From a virus, in the IMG/VR virus record IMGVR_UViG_3300021379_000870, positions 1 through 22,964 of that record: DNA of 22,964 bases; one strand, given 5' to 3'. The notes under the pieces were generated by a model. That model saw only the letters and a program-made list of their open reading frames with translations. It had not been told where the DNA came from and did no database searches. Positions within the stretch are counted from its first letter, which is position 1; every line of letters begins with the position of its first letter. Shown piece after piece: positions 1 through 6,046 of this stretch. The translations under genes were made by a program, and so were the position numbers.

Positions 1-55
1 CAGTCCTACATAGTGTTTAGATCATAGCGTCTCTCAGACCCTTGTAGGGCTTCAC

Positions 56-142
56 TAAGTTATTGATTTTGTTGGGTTTTTTAGGGCTTGACATTTGAAT
101 CTAAAGACAGTATTATAAGCATATAAGTTATTGATTTTATTG
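56..142 (+). repeat. 19-base direct repeat in the control region
   Basis: TAAGTTATTGATTTTGTTG at 56-74 recurs at 124-142 with one mismatch (18 of 19). One copy lies just upstream of P1. The other lies between the P1 start and P2. The remainder of 1-243 is AT-rich and holds no convincing gene: frame 1 is open only to a stop at 25-27. The repeat could bind a regulator or be a relic of promoter duplication. Confidence 0.6.
88..116 (+). promoter_or_regulatory. sigma70-like promoter P1
   Basis: TTGACA (88-93) is separated by 17 bases from TATTAT (111-116), which predicts transcription from about 123. The -35 box lies in the string AGGGCTTGACA, which recurs exactly at the last promoter of the window (22843-22853), and the -10 context TATTATAAG recurs in front of thyX. 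It would drive the small-gene block starting at 244. Confidence 0.7.
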
Positions 143-174
143 AGGAAAAGATTTCAAAAAAAGTGAAAAAATGC

Positions 175-202
175 TTGACATTTCCTCAGATTCGTGTATA
201 AT
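175..202 (+). promoter_or_regulatory. sigma70-like promoter P2
   Basis: TTGACA (175-180), a 16-base spacer and a perfect TATAAT (197-202) predict a start near 209. The resulting short leader carries GAGGA at 233-237, six bases before the ATG at 244. With P1 it forms a tandem promoter pair in a 243-base region without a gene. Confidence 0.75.
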
Positions 203-243
203 ATAGCATATAAACAATGACAAAACGGTTGTGAGGACTGTAT

Positions 244-576
244 ATGACTAAGTTAGATTGGATGGGTTACGAGATTGTTGCTGACGGCGCTGATGCAGGC
301 CGTTACGCTACTCCAGAAGTAGCTGGGCAGGCTTATGTAGATGAGCTACATAGCTATATCTCAGATGCGTCTAAGGACGTATGGGGTTTCCGTTATCGTG
401 GTGCCCTCCCCACCACCTTCGCCGAGTTAGAGGCGGAGGCCAAGATCTGGGACGACCGGATCAATGCGATGTTGGAGGATGAGCATGGGGACATCGAAAG
501 CCTCAACGCTTTCATCCAGTATGCTCCTGACATGGAGACAGCCGAGCGTTGGCTCAAGGAGGCTTGCAATGCCTAA
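244..576 (+). CDS. hypothetical protein, 110 aa
   Basis: This is the first gene behind P1 and P2, with GAGGA six bases before the ATG. The 110-residue product is acidic and probably soluble, with no signal peptide or membrane segment. It has an aromatic N-terminal part (Trp6, Tyr9) and a C-terminal half rich in Glu, Asp and Ala that looks helical. I do not recognise the family. Codon use in the second half is richer in G and C (GCC, GGC, ATC, CTC) than in the AT-rich genes that follow, which suggests a different origin. Its place behind strong host-type promoters fits an early accessory gene. It overlaps the next gene by eight bases. Confidence 0.75.
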   Translation: MTKLDWMGYEIVADGADAGRYATPEVAGQAYVDELHSYISDASKDVWGFRYRGALPTTFAELEAEAKIWDDRINAMLEDEHGDIESLNAFIQYAPDMETAERWLKEACNA

Positions 577-772
577 TTATCCTTGTCAGGTAGAGTTTGA
601 CCGTTACTTTTTAAAAGGTAACTTAAATGGAATTCATCACACAGACAAGATGGGTTTCATGTCGTGGAAAGACGCCTGCGCTTGGGCAGGTTCAGTAACG
701 CAAAGTCCTAGAGTTGATTATGTGATTCTAGAGATGCGTAATTTGAAAACTGGACAAAAGGAGACTTTCTAA
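569..772 (+). CDS. hypothetical protein, 67 aa
   Basis: The ATG at 569 is preceded by a full AAGGAGG Shine-Dalgarno (556-562) at a six-base spacing. This decides the start, although the frame stays open further upstream inside the previous gene. The small product has aromatic residues and a conserved-looking WKDACAWAG segment near its middle. No membrane segment or known motif is visible and I cannot assign a family. It is translationally coupled on both sides: it starts inside gene 244-576, and its stop shares one base with the next ATG (TAATG). Confidence 0.75.
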   Translation: MPNYPCQVEFDRYFLKGNLNGIHHTDKMGFMSWKDACAWAGSVTQSPRVDYVILEMRNLKTGQKETF

Positions 773-978
773 TGGCTAATACAAGACATGGCGGTCCTTA
801 TGACCGTGGTTCTGCAGATAGTTATTATCAGCGTGGTGAAGATCCGCATTATTATGTAGGCGCCACCTACACCTCCGAGAGGGTTGACATCACTGATAAA
901 AATAGTGTAGAATATAAAGAATATATGCTCGGTTATACTCAAAATGAGCGTATTGGCTCCCATAAAAAGTGGGATTAA
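772..978 (+). CDS. small conserved phage protein, 68 aa
   Basis: The start is fixed by the TAATG overlap with the previous stop and by GGAGA about eight bases upstream. The N-terminus HGGPYDRGSADSYY is a motif I recognise from small uncharacterised proteins of marine T4-like phages. Its function is unknown to me. The product is hydrophilic and rich in Tyr, Gly and Asp, with no membrane segment. Its coding sequence contains an inverted repeat (855-871) and a promoter-like element (884-913) that may serve the next gene. Confidence 0.75.
   Translation: MANTRHGGPYDRGSADSYYQRGEDPHYYVGATYTSERVDITDKNSVEYKEYMLGYTQNERIGSHKKWD
855..871 (+). repeat. short inverted repeat (possible operator)
   Basis: TGTAGG (855-860) and CCTACA (866-871) form a perfect 6-bp inverted repeat around CGCCA. 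It lies 12 bases upstream of a promoter-like TTGACA and ahead of a helix-turn-helix gene. An operator role is inference only, since the site is also coding sequence. Confidence 0.3.
884..913 (+). promoter_or_regulatory. possible internal promoter for the HTH gene
   Basis: TTGACA (884-889) is followed after 18 bases by TAGAAT (908-913), a one-mismatch -10 box. It lies inside gene 772-978, with a predicted start near 920 and a leader of about 80 bases to the ATG at 1003. It may be chance in AT-rich coding DNA. Confidence 0.35.
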
Positions 979-1002
979 CTTTAGTAATGAAAGGAGACAT
1001 AT

Positions 1003-1263
1003 ATGTCTAATGTTACTGCTACAACTCAGAATCAAAAGGTTCTGAATTTTCTTAGGTCTGGTCAGTCGCTGTCTGCAGGTCAGGCACGAGGCCTATTTGG
1101 TGTCACTTCACTTGGCAAGCGTATTAGCGAGCTTCGTGCAAGTGGTCAACCTATCTATACTAACACAGCTAAGAACGGTGCCACTGTTTATCGCCTTGGT
1201 ACTCCTAGCCGTGCTATGATTGCAGCTGCTTATCGAGCAGCAGGTTCCTCTGTATTTGAATAG
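1003..1263 (+). CDS. winged helix-turn-helix protein, 86 aa
   Basis: The product resembles the small phage HTH_39-type helix-turn-helix proteins. Residues about 10-55 run as a helix ending FLRSGQ, then a Ser/Ala-Gly-Gln-Ala helix, a turn at FGV, a probable recognition helix KRISELRASG, and a beta wing (PIYTNT..NGATVYRL). It probably binds DNA as a small phage regulator, though the target is unknown. The start follows AAAGGAGA (980-987), a strong if slightly distant ribosome site. A promoter-like element and an inverted repeat inside the upstream gene could be its own control region. The C-terminal tail is alanine-rich. The family call rests on sequence pattern alone. Confidence 0.65.
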   Translation: MSNVTATTQNQKVLNFLRSGQSLSAGQARGLFGVTSLGKRISELRASGQPIYTNTAKNGATVYRLGTPSRAMIAAAYRAAGSSVFE

Positions 1264-1321
1264 GAACTATTTTGTTATGAGGCGAATCAGGCCTGCCTTG
1301 ATATTCTAAAAGCCTGGGTCC

Positions 1322-1354
1322 TGGGCATGACATCCACTAAACTGCCCACTTTTC
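1322..1354 (+). terminator. weak hairpin in the 1264-1370 gap
   Basis: TGGGCA (1322-1327) pairs with TGCCCA (1343-1348) across a 15-base loop, and a short T-run (1351-1354) follows. The loop is long and the T-run short, so this is at best a weak terminator or a processing hairpin. The 107-base gap also has GCCTGGG and CCTGGGC strings but no gene I can support. Confidence 0.25.
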
Positions 1355-1370
1355 AATTTCGGAGATACTA

Positions 1371-1922
1371 ATGGCAAATCACGTTGATAACTTTCTAAAA
1401 GTTACAGGCAATCATGCTTGTATAAATGAATTCTCACGCATTTTTTCTGAACTATCAGAGCAAGAAGGCATTGAAAATGCAAGATTCTTACCTGAGTGGG
1501 ACAATGAAGATTATCCTACAAGGCAATGGATGGAGGATCACGTAGGTCCTAAATGGGCGTATGTTGATTACTATGAGGAAGGCAATGAATTTGTCAGTAT
1601 CACTAGTGCTTGGTGTAGCATATTTTCTTTCACAAAAACCTTAGCTAGACATCTTGAGGATTTTGACCCTAGAGTGCGTATTGAGCTTACATACATAGAC
1701 GAATATGTAAACTTTGCAGGTGCCGCTGTTTGGGCAAATAGTGATTGGGATGTTGAAGAAGAAGATCACAAATACTTTGAGAAAACTTGGTTAGACGAAG
1801 GCGGTGTTGATTTTGAGCATGAAGACTATGACTCTTGGGACTACCGAGACATGGTCAATGAAAAACTTGCAAAATGGGCTAATGAAATGGCTTGTTGGAT
1901 GGAGAACATGACTGATGAATAA
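1371..1922 (+). CDS. acidic Api92-like protein, 183 aa
   Basis: The N-terminus (NHVDNFLKVTGN) and the GPKWAYVDYYEE...ITSAW segment near residues 59-81 resemble the Api92/DUF1281-type phage proteins with a ferredoxin-like fold, which usually begin with a similar N-x-(x)-N-x-L-x-V-x-G strand. The function of that family is not established. The product is strongly acidic. Residues about 125-165 carry dense Asp and Glu with many Trp and Tyr, reminiscent of a DNA-mimic surface, but that is inference. GGAG lies nine bases before the ATG. The 3' end overlaps the next gene by eight bases. Confidence 0.6.
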   Translation: MANHVDNFLKVTGNHACINEFSRIFSELSEQEGIENARFLPEWDNEDYPTRQWMEDHVGPKWAYVDYYEEGNEFVSITSAWCSIFSFTKTLARHLEDFDPRVRIELTYIDEYVNFAGAAVWANSDWDVEEEDHKYFEKTWLDEGGVDFEHEDYDSWDYRDMVNEKLAKWANEMACWMENMTDE

Positions 1923-2103
1923 CGATCACAAACGAAAAATAGCAAAAGTAGTTATAGCTAGTCGTAAAACAATAGATCCTTCGTTCAAAGCATATTGGAA
2001 AGCTACTGCTAGTAAATTGGCGACTAAATATAAAGTGAACTTATCAGAAATAGAAAAGTGTCCGGAGTATTATAATGAAACTAAAGCTAGTCGCTACCAC
2101 TAA
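1915..2103 (+). CDS. small basic hypothetical protein, 62 aa
   Basis: The ATG at 1915 lies within the end of the previous gene and is preceded by GGAGAAC at an eight-base spacing. The product is basic, Lys- and Ala-rich and probably helical (AYWKATASKLATKYKVN), with no recognised motif. It could be a small nucleic-acid-binding protein, but nothing visible proves this. Its 3' end overlaps the following gene by 29 bases in another frame, so translation of the two is probably coupled. Confidence 0.65.
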   Translation: MNNDHKRKIAKVVIASRKTIDPSFKAYWKATASKLATKYKVNLSEIEKCPEYYNETKASRYH

Positions 2104-2422
2104 AGTTTTCAAAAATATAGGATCTGAAGATTTGCCCATGTGGAGAGTCATTGACGGATCTGAATATATTGTTGCTAGGTTTGATAAAGAACCAACGTGG
2201 CAAGAAGTTGGTCAATCTATAAATAAAGTCGTCCATTATCTTGAAGGTAAAATTGGGCAAGGAACTAAAGAAGTATATTCAGGTTTTGAATTGTATGATG
2301 ATAAAAATTTAACCCACGCTGAGTTTTTTCAATTAGAAAATGCAGGTAGTATTGATTTCCCGGCAGAAGATATTACGAATATAGATGTAACTGAGCAATT
2401 AGATGGACTCCAAGGAATATAG
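2075..2422 (+). CDS. hypothetical protein, 115 aa
   Basis: The start is supported by GGAG (2063-2066) eight bases upstream. The product has a beta-rich first half (KLVATTKVF, WRVIDGSEYIVARF) followed by a helical WQEVGQSINKVVHYLEG segment and an acidic tail. I do not recognise the family. The gene overlaps both neighbours, by 29 bases upstream and 20 bases downstream, the latter with the glycosyltransferase. It shares their AT-rich codon use (AAA, ATA, TTA), so the three genes 1915-3128 probably moved or evolved together. Confidence 0.65.
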   Translation: MKLKLVATTKVFKNIGSEDLPMWRVIDGSEYIVARFDKEPTWQEVGQSINKVVHYLEGKIGQGTKEVYSGFELYDDKNLTHAEFFQLENAGSIDFPAEDITNIDVTEQLDGLQGI

Positions 2423-3128
2423 GTTTACAGTTGGTTTTACATATTACAATGAGCCAAATCTTTTAAAAAATCAATTAGAGTTTTGGCTTAGATACCCGCC
2501 TGAAGTGGAAATCATTTTAGTAGATGATGGTTCACAAAAATATCCCGCATACGATATACTCAAAGATTTAGATATACCTAACTTTCAACTCTGGCAAGTA
2601 GATGAAGATTTAGGTTTCAATGGTCATGGATGTAGAAATCTGATAACGAAACTTGCGTCTACTGATTTTGTTTTATATTTAGATATTGATTGTTTAATGT
2701 CTCCGGATAGTATAGGATTCTTAAAGACTATAAAGTTTAGAAAAGAAAAATTGTATAGATTTGCAATGATGAATGCGGTTAACAAAAAATATTATAGGTA
2801 TCCTGGACATCAAAATATTTTTTTAGTTAGTAAAGAAAAATATTGGGAAGCTGGGGGATATGATGAATCATTTACAGGTTATCATAAAGGGGATCGTGAA
2901 TTCCACGAAAGATTAGAAGCTGTTACAACTGCATCTAAATTATCTCCTAGTTTGGGAATCACTGTTGTCAGAGGAGGAAGAACAGCAGTGGTAGATAAAT
3001 CGGTTAACATGATAACTTACGATGATGAAGAAATGTTAATCAGACTACCTAAACCTTCTCCTAAGGAAGTTGATTTAGTTGGAACAGTAAAAGAAAAAAT
3101 AAATTTCTCCTATACTAGAATGTTATAA
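2403..3128 (+). CDS. GT-A fold glycosyltransferase (family 2-like), 241 aa
   Basis: This is a putative sugar-nucleotide-dependent glycosyltransferase. The N-terminal strand TVGFTYYNEP leads to VDDGS (residues 40-44), the nucleotide-binding signature of GT-A enzymes. A D-I-D triad (94-96) supplies the DxD-type metal and sugar-nucleotide site. GGYDESFTGYHKGDREFHERL, at about 156-176, resembles the acceptor and catalytic region of GT2/GT7C enzymes. No membrane segment is visible, so it should act in the cytoplasm. The acceptor is unknown: phage DNA, a virion protein or host glycan are all possible. The gene is more AT-rich than most of the window, suggesting a separate origin. It ends directly against a late promoter. 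Confidence 0.75.
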   Translation: MDSKEYRFTVGFTYYNEPNLLKNQLEFWLRYPPEVEIILVDDGSQKYPAYDILKDLDIPNFQLWQVDEDLGFNGHGCRNLITKLASTDFVLYLDIDCLMSPDSIGFLKTIKFRKEKLYRFAMMNAVNKKYYRYPGHQNIFLVSKEKYWEAGGYDESFTGYHKGDREFHERLEAVTTASKLSPSLGITVVRGGRTAVVDKSVNMITYDDEEMLIRLPKPSPKEVDLVGTVKEKINFSYTRML

Positions 3129-3131
3129 ATA
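3124..3131 (+). promoter_or_regulatory. T4-type late promoter TATAAATA
   Basis: A perfect T4 late consensus octamer ends five bases before the ATG at 3137. With the octamer centred near -10, as in T4, the predicted +1 is the A of that ATG, and no Shine-Dalgarno is present. The context TTATAAATACAAGTATG is almost repeated at 10654-10670. Confidence 0.75.
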
Positions 3132-3136
3132 CAAGT

Positions 3137-4309
3137 ATGCTTAGTTTACGAAAATTCATTGTAGAAGCAAACTCAGAAGATAAATTAAAGCACCTAGAAC
3201 ACGTTGAAGATCATGTCATACACGGAGGTGCTGAAGGGTTTGCTCATGCCTATCACACGCTTAACGGTGTACACGAACACCTTTCCGGTAGAGATAACTC
3301 TACAAAAGTAACAACAAAATATGATGGCTCACCCTCAGTAGTTTTTGGCACTCACCCAGAGACAGGTAAGTTTTTTGTCGGTTCAAAGTCCGTATTTAAC
3401 AAAACTCCTAAAATAAATTATACGCCGGAAGACATTCAAAAAAACCATGGCAAAGTACCTGGTCTAGTAAAGAAACTAAATGCAGCATTAGAACACTTGC
3501 CGAAAATACATGATGGTAAAGGTGTATATCAAGCAGACATTATGCACACGCCTGATGATGTAAAACACGAAGGACATAGGGTTTCACATAAAACACAGCT
3601 TATCACATATCATCATCCTGCAAATTCTGAGCACGCAAAAAAGGCAGTAAATTCTAAAATAGGTGTAGCAATACACACAGCTTACGAAGGAAAAAAGTGG
3701 TCTGACATGACAGTCAAACAGGGTCACATACCTGAACTAGAACACCATGATGATGTTCATCAGTTTCCGATTCACCACGAAACACAACACGTTCCTTATA
3801 CAAAAGCTATGCAGGATGAGTACAGTTCTCACATAAAAAAGGCTATGGATGCCTACAGAAAAGCTCCTAAGGGTGCTTATGAACACACACAAAAACACGC
3901 AGAAAAACTCAAAGTGCATATTAACCGAGCAGTGAGAGACAACTCAGCTCCTTCTGCTGAAGGACTTAAAAAACACATTACAGATCATCATGCAAAAGAA
4001 GCAACCAAGAGAAAAACTGCTGCTGGACAAGAAGCGCAAATAAATGCAGGTAAACGTATGGTTGCTAGTGTAGACGATGGACACGTAAATGCAGCACTAG
4101 AAGTACACAAGCATTTGCAAAATGCTAAAAATGTTTTAACTACTGCAATGGACGGTCACCACAGTATGGGACATGAAGTTGATGGGGCGCCTACAACCCC
4201 TGAAGGTTATGTAGTTTATCATAACAACAGACCATCTAAGTTTGTATTAAGACATGAGTTTAGCAGAATGAACTTTGCAGCAGGAGATGCGAGGAAACAA
4301 AGTGGCTGA
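3137..4309 (+). CDS. ligase-superfamily-like nucleotidyltransferase (DUF6267-type), 390 aa
   Basis: The product resembles an uncharacterised family of marine T4-like phages (DUF6267, from memory). Several motifs match the covalent nucleotidyltransferase superfamily (DNA/RNA ligases, capping enzymes): T-T-K61-Y-D-G64 as motif I, a strand FFVGSKS (79-85), YQADIM (131-136) as a possible motif III, EGYVVY (356-361) as motif IV, and K368-F-V-L-R as motif V. The superfamily forms a lysine-AMP or -GMP intermediate. This activity is inferred here, and the substrate is unknown. The protein is unusually rich in His and Lys. Its first residues (LRKFIVEA) resemble the T4 capsid-targeting peptide. A late promoter abuts the ATG, and the gene overlaps the next nucleotidyltransferase by eight bases. 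Confidence 0.7.
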   Translation: MLSLRKFIVEANSEDKLKHLEHVEDHVIHGGAEGFAHAYHTLNGVHEHLSGRDNSTKVTTKYDGSPSVVFGTHPETGKFFVGSKSVFNKTPKINYTPEDIQKNHGKVPGLVKKLNAALEHLPKIHDGKGVYQADIMHTPDDVKHEGHRVSHKTQLITYHHPANSEHAKKAVNSKIGVAIHTAYEGKKWSDMTVKQGHIPELEHHDDVHQFPIHHETQHVPYTKAMQDEYSSHIKKAMDAYRKAPKGAYEHTQKHAEKLKVHINRAVRDNSAPSAEGLKKHITDHHAKEATKRKTAAGQEAQINAGKRMVASVDDGHVNAALEVHKHLQNAKNVLTTAMDGHHSMGHEVDGAPTTPEGYVVYHNNRPSKFVLRHEFSRMNFAAGDARKQSG

Positions 4310-4937
4310 TAAACACATGGTATTTACATTCGGTAGGATGAATCCTCCTACTGCTGGACACAGTAAACTCATAGATACTGTACACAACCACGCAAAAGAA
4401 ATTGGTGCAGACCATCGTGTGGTAGTTAGTCATTCTCAAGACAAACATAAAAATCCATTGCACCCACATCACAAAGTAGACTACCTAAAGCACGTACATC
4501 CTAAAACAAATATAGAACACTCTAGTAAAGAGTCGCCTCACTTTCTTGCACACTTGAAAAAAATACATCAGGAAGGATACAAGAAAGTTACTATGGTAGT
4601 TGGTTCAGATAGAGTAGAAGATTTTAAAAATTTAGCAAATAAATACAATGGTCCTGATGGTGAATATCATTTTGACAAAATACATATAAAGTCAGCAGGT
4701 TCAAGGGATCCAGATGCTGAGGGTGTAGAAGGTATCAGTGGTACTAAGATGCGATCACACGCAGGCAATAATGACTTAGAAAGTTTTAAAGCGGGGTTAC
4801 ATCCAGATCATTCACACGATCATGCTAAGAAACTTTTTCATGCTGTTAGAAACGGCATGGGTTTGAATGAGGATCAAACAAGATTATCTTTCGGAGCATT
4901 TTTGAATGAACAGAGAAGCGATATACGAACAACTTAA
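4302..4937 (+). CDS. HIGH-superfamily (cytidylyltransferase-like) nucleotidyltransferase, 211 aa
   Basis: The motif GRMNPPTAGH (residues 11-20) is the T/HxGH nucleotide-binding signature of the NMN-adenylyl/cytidylyltransferase class. GSDRV (101-105) and ISGTKMR (145-151, the ISSTxxR counterpart) complete the active-site set. The expected reaction is transfer of AMP or CMP from an NTP to a phosphate-bearing substrate, which I cannot name. I chose the GTG at 4302 because GAGGA (4291-4295) lies six bases upstream; ATG 4287 and ATG 4317 are alternatives. The protein is very His-rich (HPDHSHDH). Its end reads LSFGAFLNE, resembling the F-x-x-F-L-x-E pattern of N-terminal targeting peptides elsewhere in the window. 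It overlaps the lysozyme gene by 32 bases. Confidence 0.8.
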   Translation: MADKHMVFTFGRMNPPTAGHSKLIDTVHNHAKEIGADHRVVVSHSQDKHKNPLHPHHKVDYLKHVHPKTNIEHSSKESPHFLAHLKKIHQEGYKKVTMVVGSDRVEDFKNLANKYNGPDGEYHFDKIHIKSAGSRDPDAEGVEGISGTKMRSHAGNNDLESFKAGLHPDHSHDHAKKLFHAVRNGMGLNEDQTRLSFGAFLNEQRSDIRTT

Positions 4938-5367
4938 AATAGACGAGGGGGTAGAGTATGAAATATACAAAGACCACCTCGGGTATCCAACATTCGGAGT
5001 CGGTCACCTTGTTACCGAAGCGGATGCCGAACACGGACAAGAAGTTGGAACAGCAGTCTCAGAAGAAAGAGTCAAAGAATGTTTCAGTAAGGATCTCGAC
5101 ACAGCAATTAGCGAATGTCATAATTTATACGGAGAAGGGGACTTTGGAAAGTTGCCGGGTGAAGTACAGGAGATCTTGGTTAATATGATGTTTAATATGG
5201 GGCGCCCTCGCCTCTCTGGTTTCAAGAAGTTTAATGCTGCTATTGAAAGTGGTGATTGGTTGGAAGCAGCAAAAGAAGGACGAGACAGTCGTTGGTATAG
5301 ACAAGTGACCAACAGGGCTGAAAGATTAATGGTTAGATTAGAACATTTAGCGAGTTTAGGACGATGA
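4906..5367 (+). CDS. e: T4-type endolysin (lysozyme, GH24), 153 aa
   Basis: This is a muramidase that cleaves the MurNAc-GlcNAc bond of peptidoglycan at lysis. The N-terminus matches T4 lysozyme with a shift of three residues: Glu14 in DEG (T4 Glu11), Asp23 in YKD (T4 Asp20) and Thr29 before FGVGHL (T4 Thr26). The C-terminal part has NMMFNMG and the SRWYRQVTNRAERL segment of the family. There is no signal peptide, so it needs a holin to reach the wall. GGAG lies nine bases before the ATG. Its start is embedded in the end of the nucleotidyltransferase gene, and its stop overlaps the next ATG (ATGA). Confidence 0.93.
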   Translation: MNREAIYEQLKIDEGVEYEIYKDHLGYPTFGVGHLVTEADAEHGQEVGTAVSEERVKECFSKDLDTAISECHNLYGEGDFGKLPGEVQEILVNMMFNMGRPRLSGFKKFNAAIESGDWLEAAKEGRDSRWYRQVTNRAERLMVRLEHLASLGR

Positions 5368-5573
5368 AATTACGAGATCAATTATTAGATGCAAGTAGAA
5401 AACACTTTGAAGGTCACATTGAAAAACACCGTGTGAATGTTGAAGTGTACTTAAAAAATCCTGCAGGTATAGGAGAACACTCTGATATTATGGAAGCTAT
5501 TGAAGGTGAACTATCACAAATGGCTGAATATGATGACAAACTAGAAATGCTTAACAAATATTTTGGAGATTAA
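5364..5573 (+). CDS. small conserved phage protein, 69 aa
   Basis: The ATGA overlap with the lysozyme stop indicates coupled translation. The product is a charged helical protein (RDQLLDASRKHFEGHIEKHRVN followed by an acidic EAIEGELSQMAEYDDKLEML), without membrane segments or metal motifs. Similar short proteins sit near tail, fiber or lysis genes in marine T4-like phages, but I know of no function. It may form a helical hairpin. Confidence 0.75.
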   Translation: MKLRDQLLDASRKHFEGHIEKHRVNVEVYLKNPAGIGEHSDIMEAIEGELSQMAEYDDKLEMLNKYFGD

Positions 5574-5575
5574 CA

Positions 5576-6046
5576 ATGGCAAAATTTAATAGATTGCTTG
5601 ATGCAGATTTTCAGCCTCCTAGCACTTGGATACTTGATCTGTCACTAGCATTTGATTCTGATGTTCTTAATGAAACAGAAGCAAAAACATTAAAGGCGGT
5701 AGGCGCCAAAGTAAACACAAAGATGAAAATCACTGTGCCTAAAGGTTTTAAAACTGATTTAGCATCTGTTCCCAGAGGCATTTGGTGGTTCATTGCACCC
5801 TTTGACGTAGCACGTGCAGGCGTAGTACACGATTACTTGTATTGGTGTATTCGTCAGTACAGAGCTGCTCAGGGTGATGCAGCAGATATGTGTCTTGTTG
5901 CAGACGCAAAAGTAGCAGCAGACAAGGTGTTCAAAGAGGCAATGGAAGTTTCCGCAGAACACGTAGCAGGATGGAAGAAGTGGTGTGCTTGGAAAGCTGT
6001 TTGTTGGTTCGGTCATAGCTCTATTGTTCCTAGAGAGGAACTGTAG
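5576..6046 (+). CDS. DUF1353 family protein, 156 aa
   Basis: The core motif KGFKTDLASVPR (residues 56-67) followed by GVVHDYLYW (82-90) is the hallmark of DUF1353 phage proteins. Their conserved Thr-Asp, Ser and His-Asp look like an active or metal site, but no activity is established. Such genes often sit beside endolysin and holin genes, as here, so a part in wall processing or lysis is possible. GGAG precedes the ATG at a suitable distance. The C-terminus is Trp- and Cys-rich (WKKWCAWKAVCWFG). The stop shares its last base with the next GTG start. Confidence 0.85.
   Translation: MAKFNRLLDADFQPPSTWILDLSLAFDSDVLNETEAKTLKAVGAKVNTKMKITVPKGFKTDLASVPRGIWWFIAPFDVARAGVVHDYLYWCIRQYRAAQGDAADMCLVADAKVAADKVFKEAMEVSAEHVAGWKKWCAWKAVCWFGHSSIVPREEL

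Noticed and set aside
39-49. CCCT-TGT-AGGG hairpin as a terminator
   Set aside because: Four-pair stem with no T-run directly after it.
171-179. MotA-box-like AATGCTTGA at P2
   Set aside because: The resemblance to the T4 middle-promoter box comes from bases overlapping a perfect TTGACA at normal sigma70 spacing; the other promoters read GGGCTTGACA or GGCTTGACA instead.
464-568. N-terminal extension of gene 569-772 into the previous gene
   Set aside because: The AAGGAGG site six bases before ATG 569 fixes the start; the extension is merely open frame inside gene 244-576.
1264-1370. Possible tRNA or small RNA in the gap
   Set aside because: No cloverleaf or conserved T-arm could be drawn; only a weak 6-bp hairpin is present.
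2218-2225. TATAAATA inside gene 2075-2422
   Set aside because: It lies mid-gene, almost 180 bases from the next start, and lacks the flanking TTATAAATAC-N-AGTATG context; probably chance in AT-rich coding DNA.
4638-4645. AATAAATA inside the HIGH-type nucleotidyltransferase gene
   Set aside because: Mid-gene, about 260 bases before the lysozyme start; coding sequence explains it.
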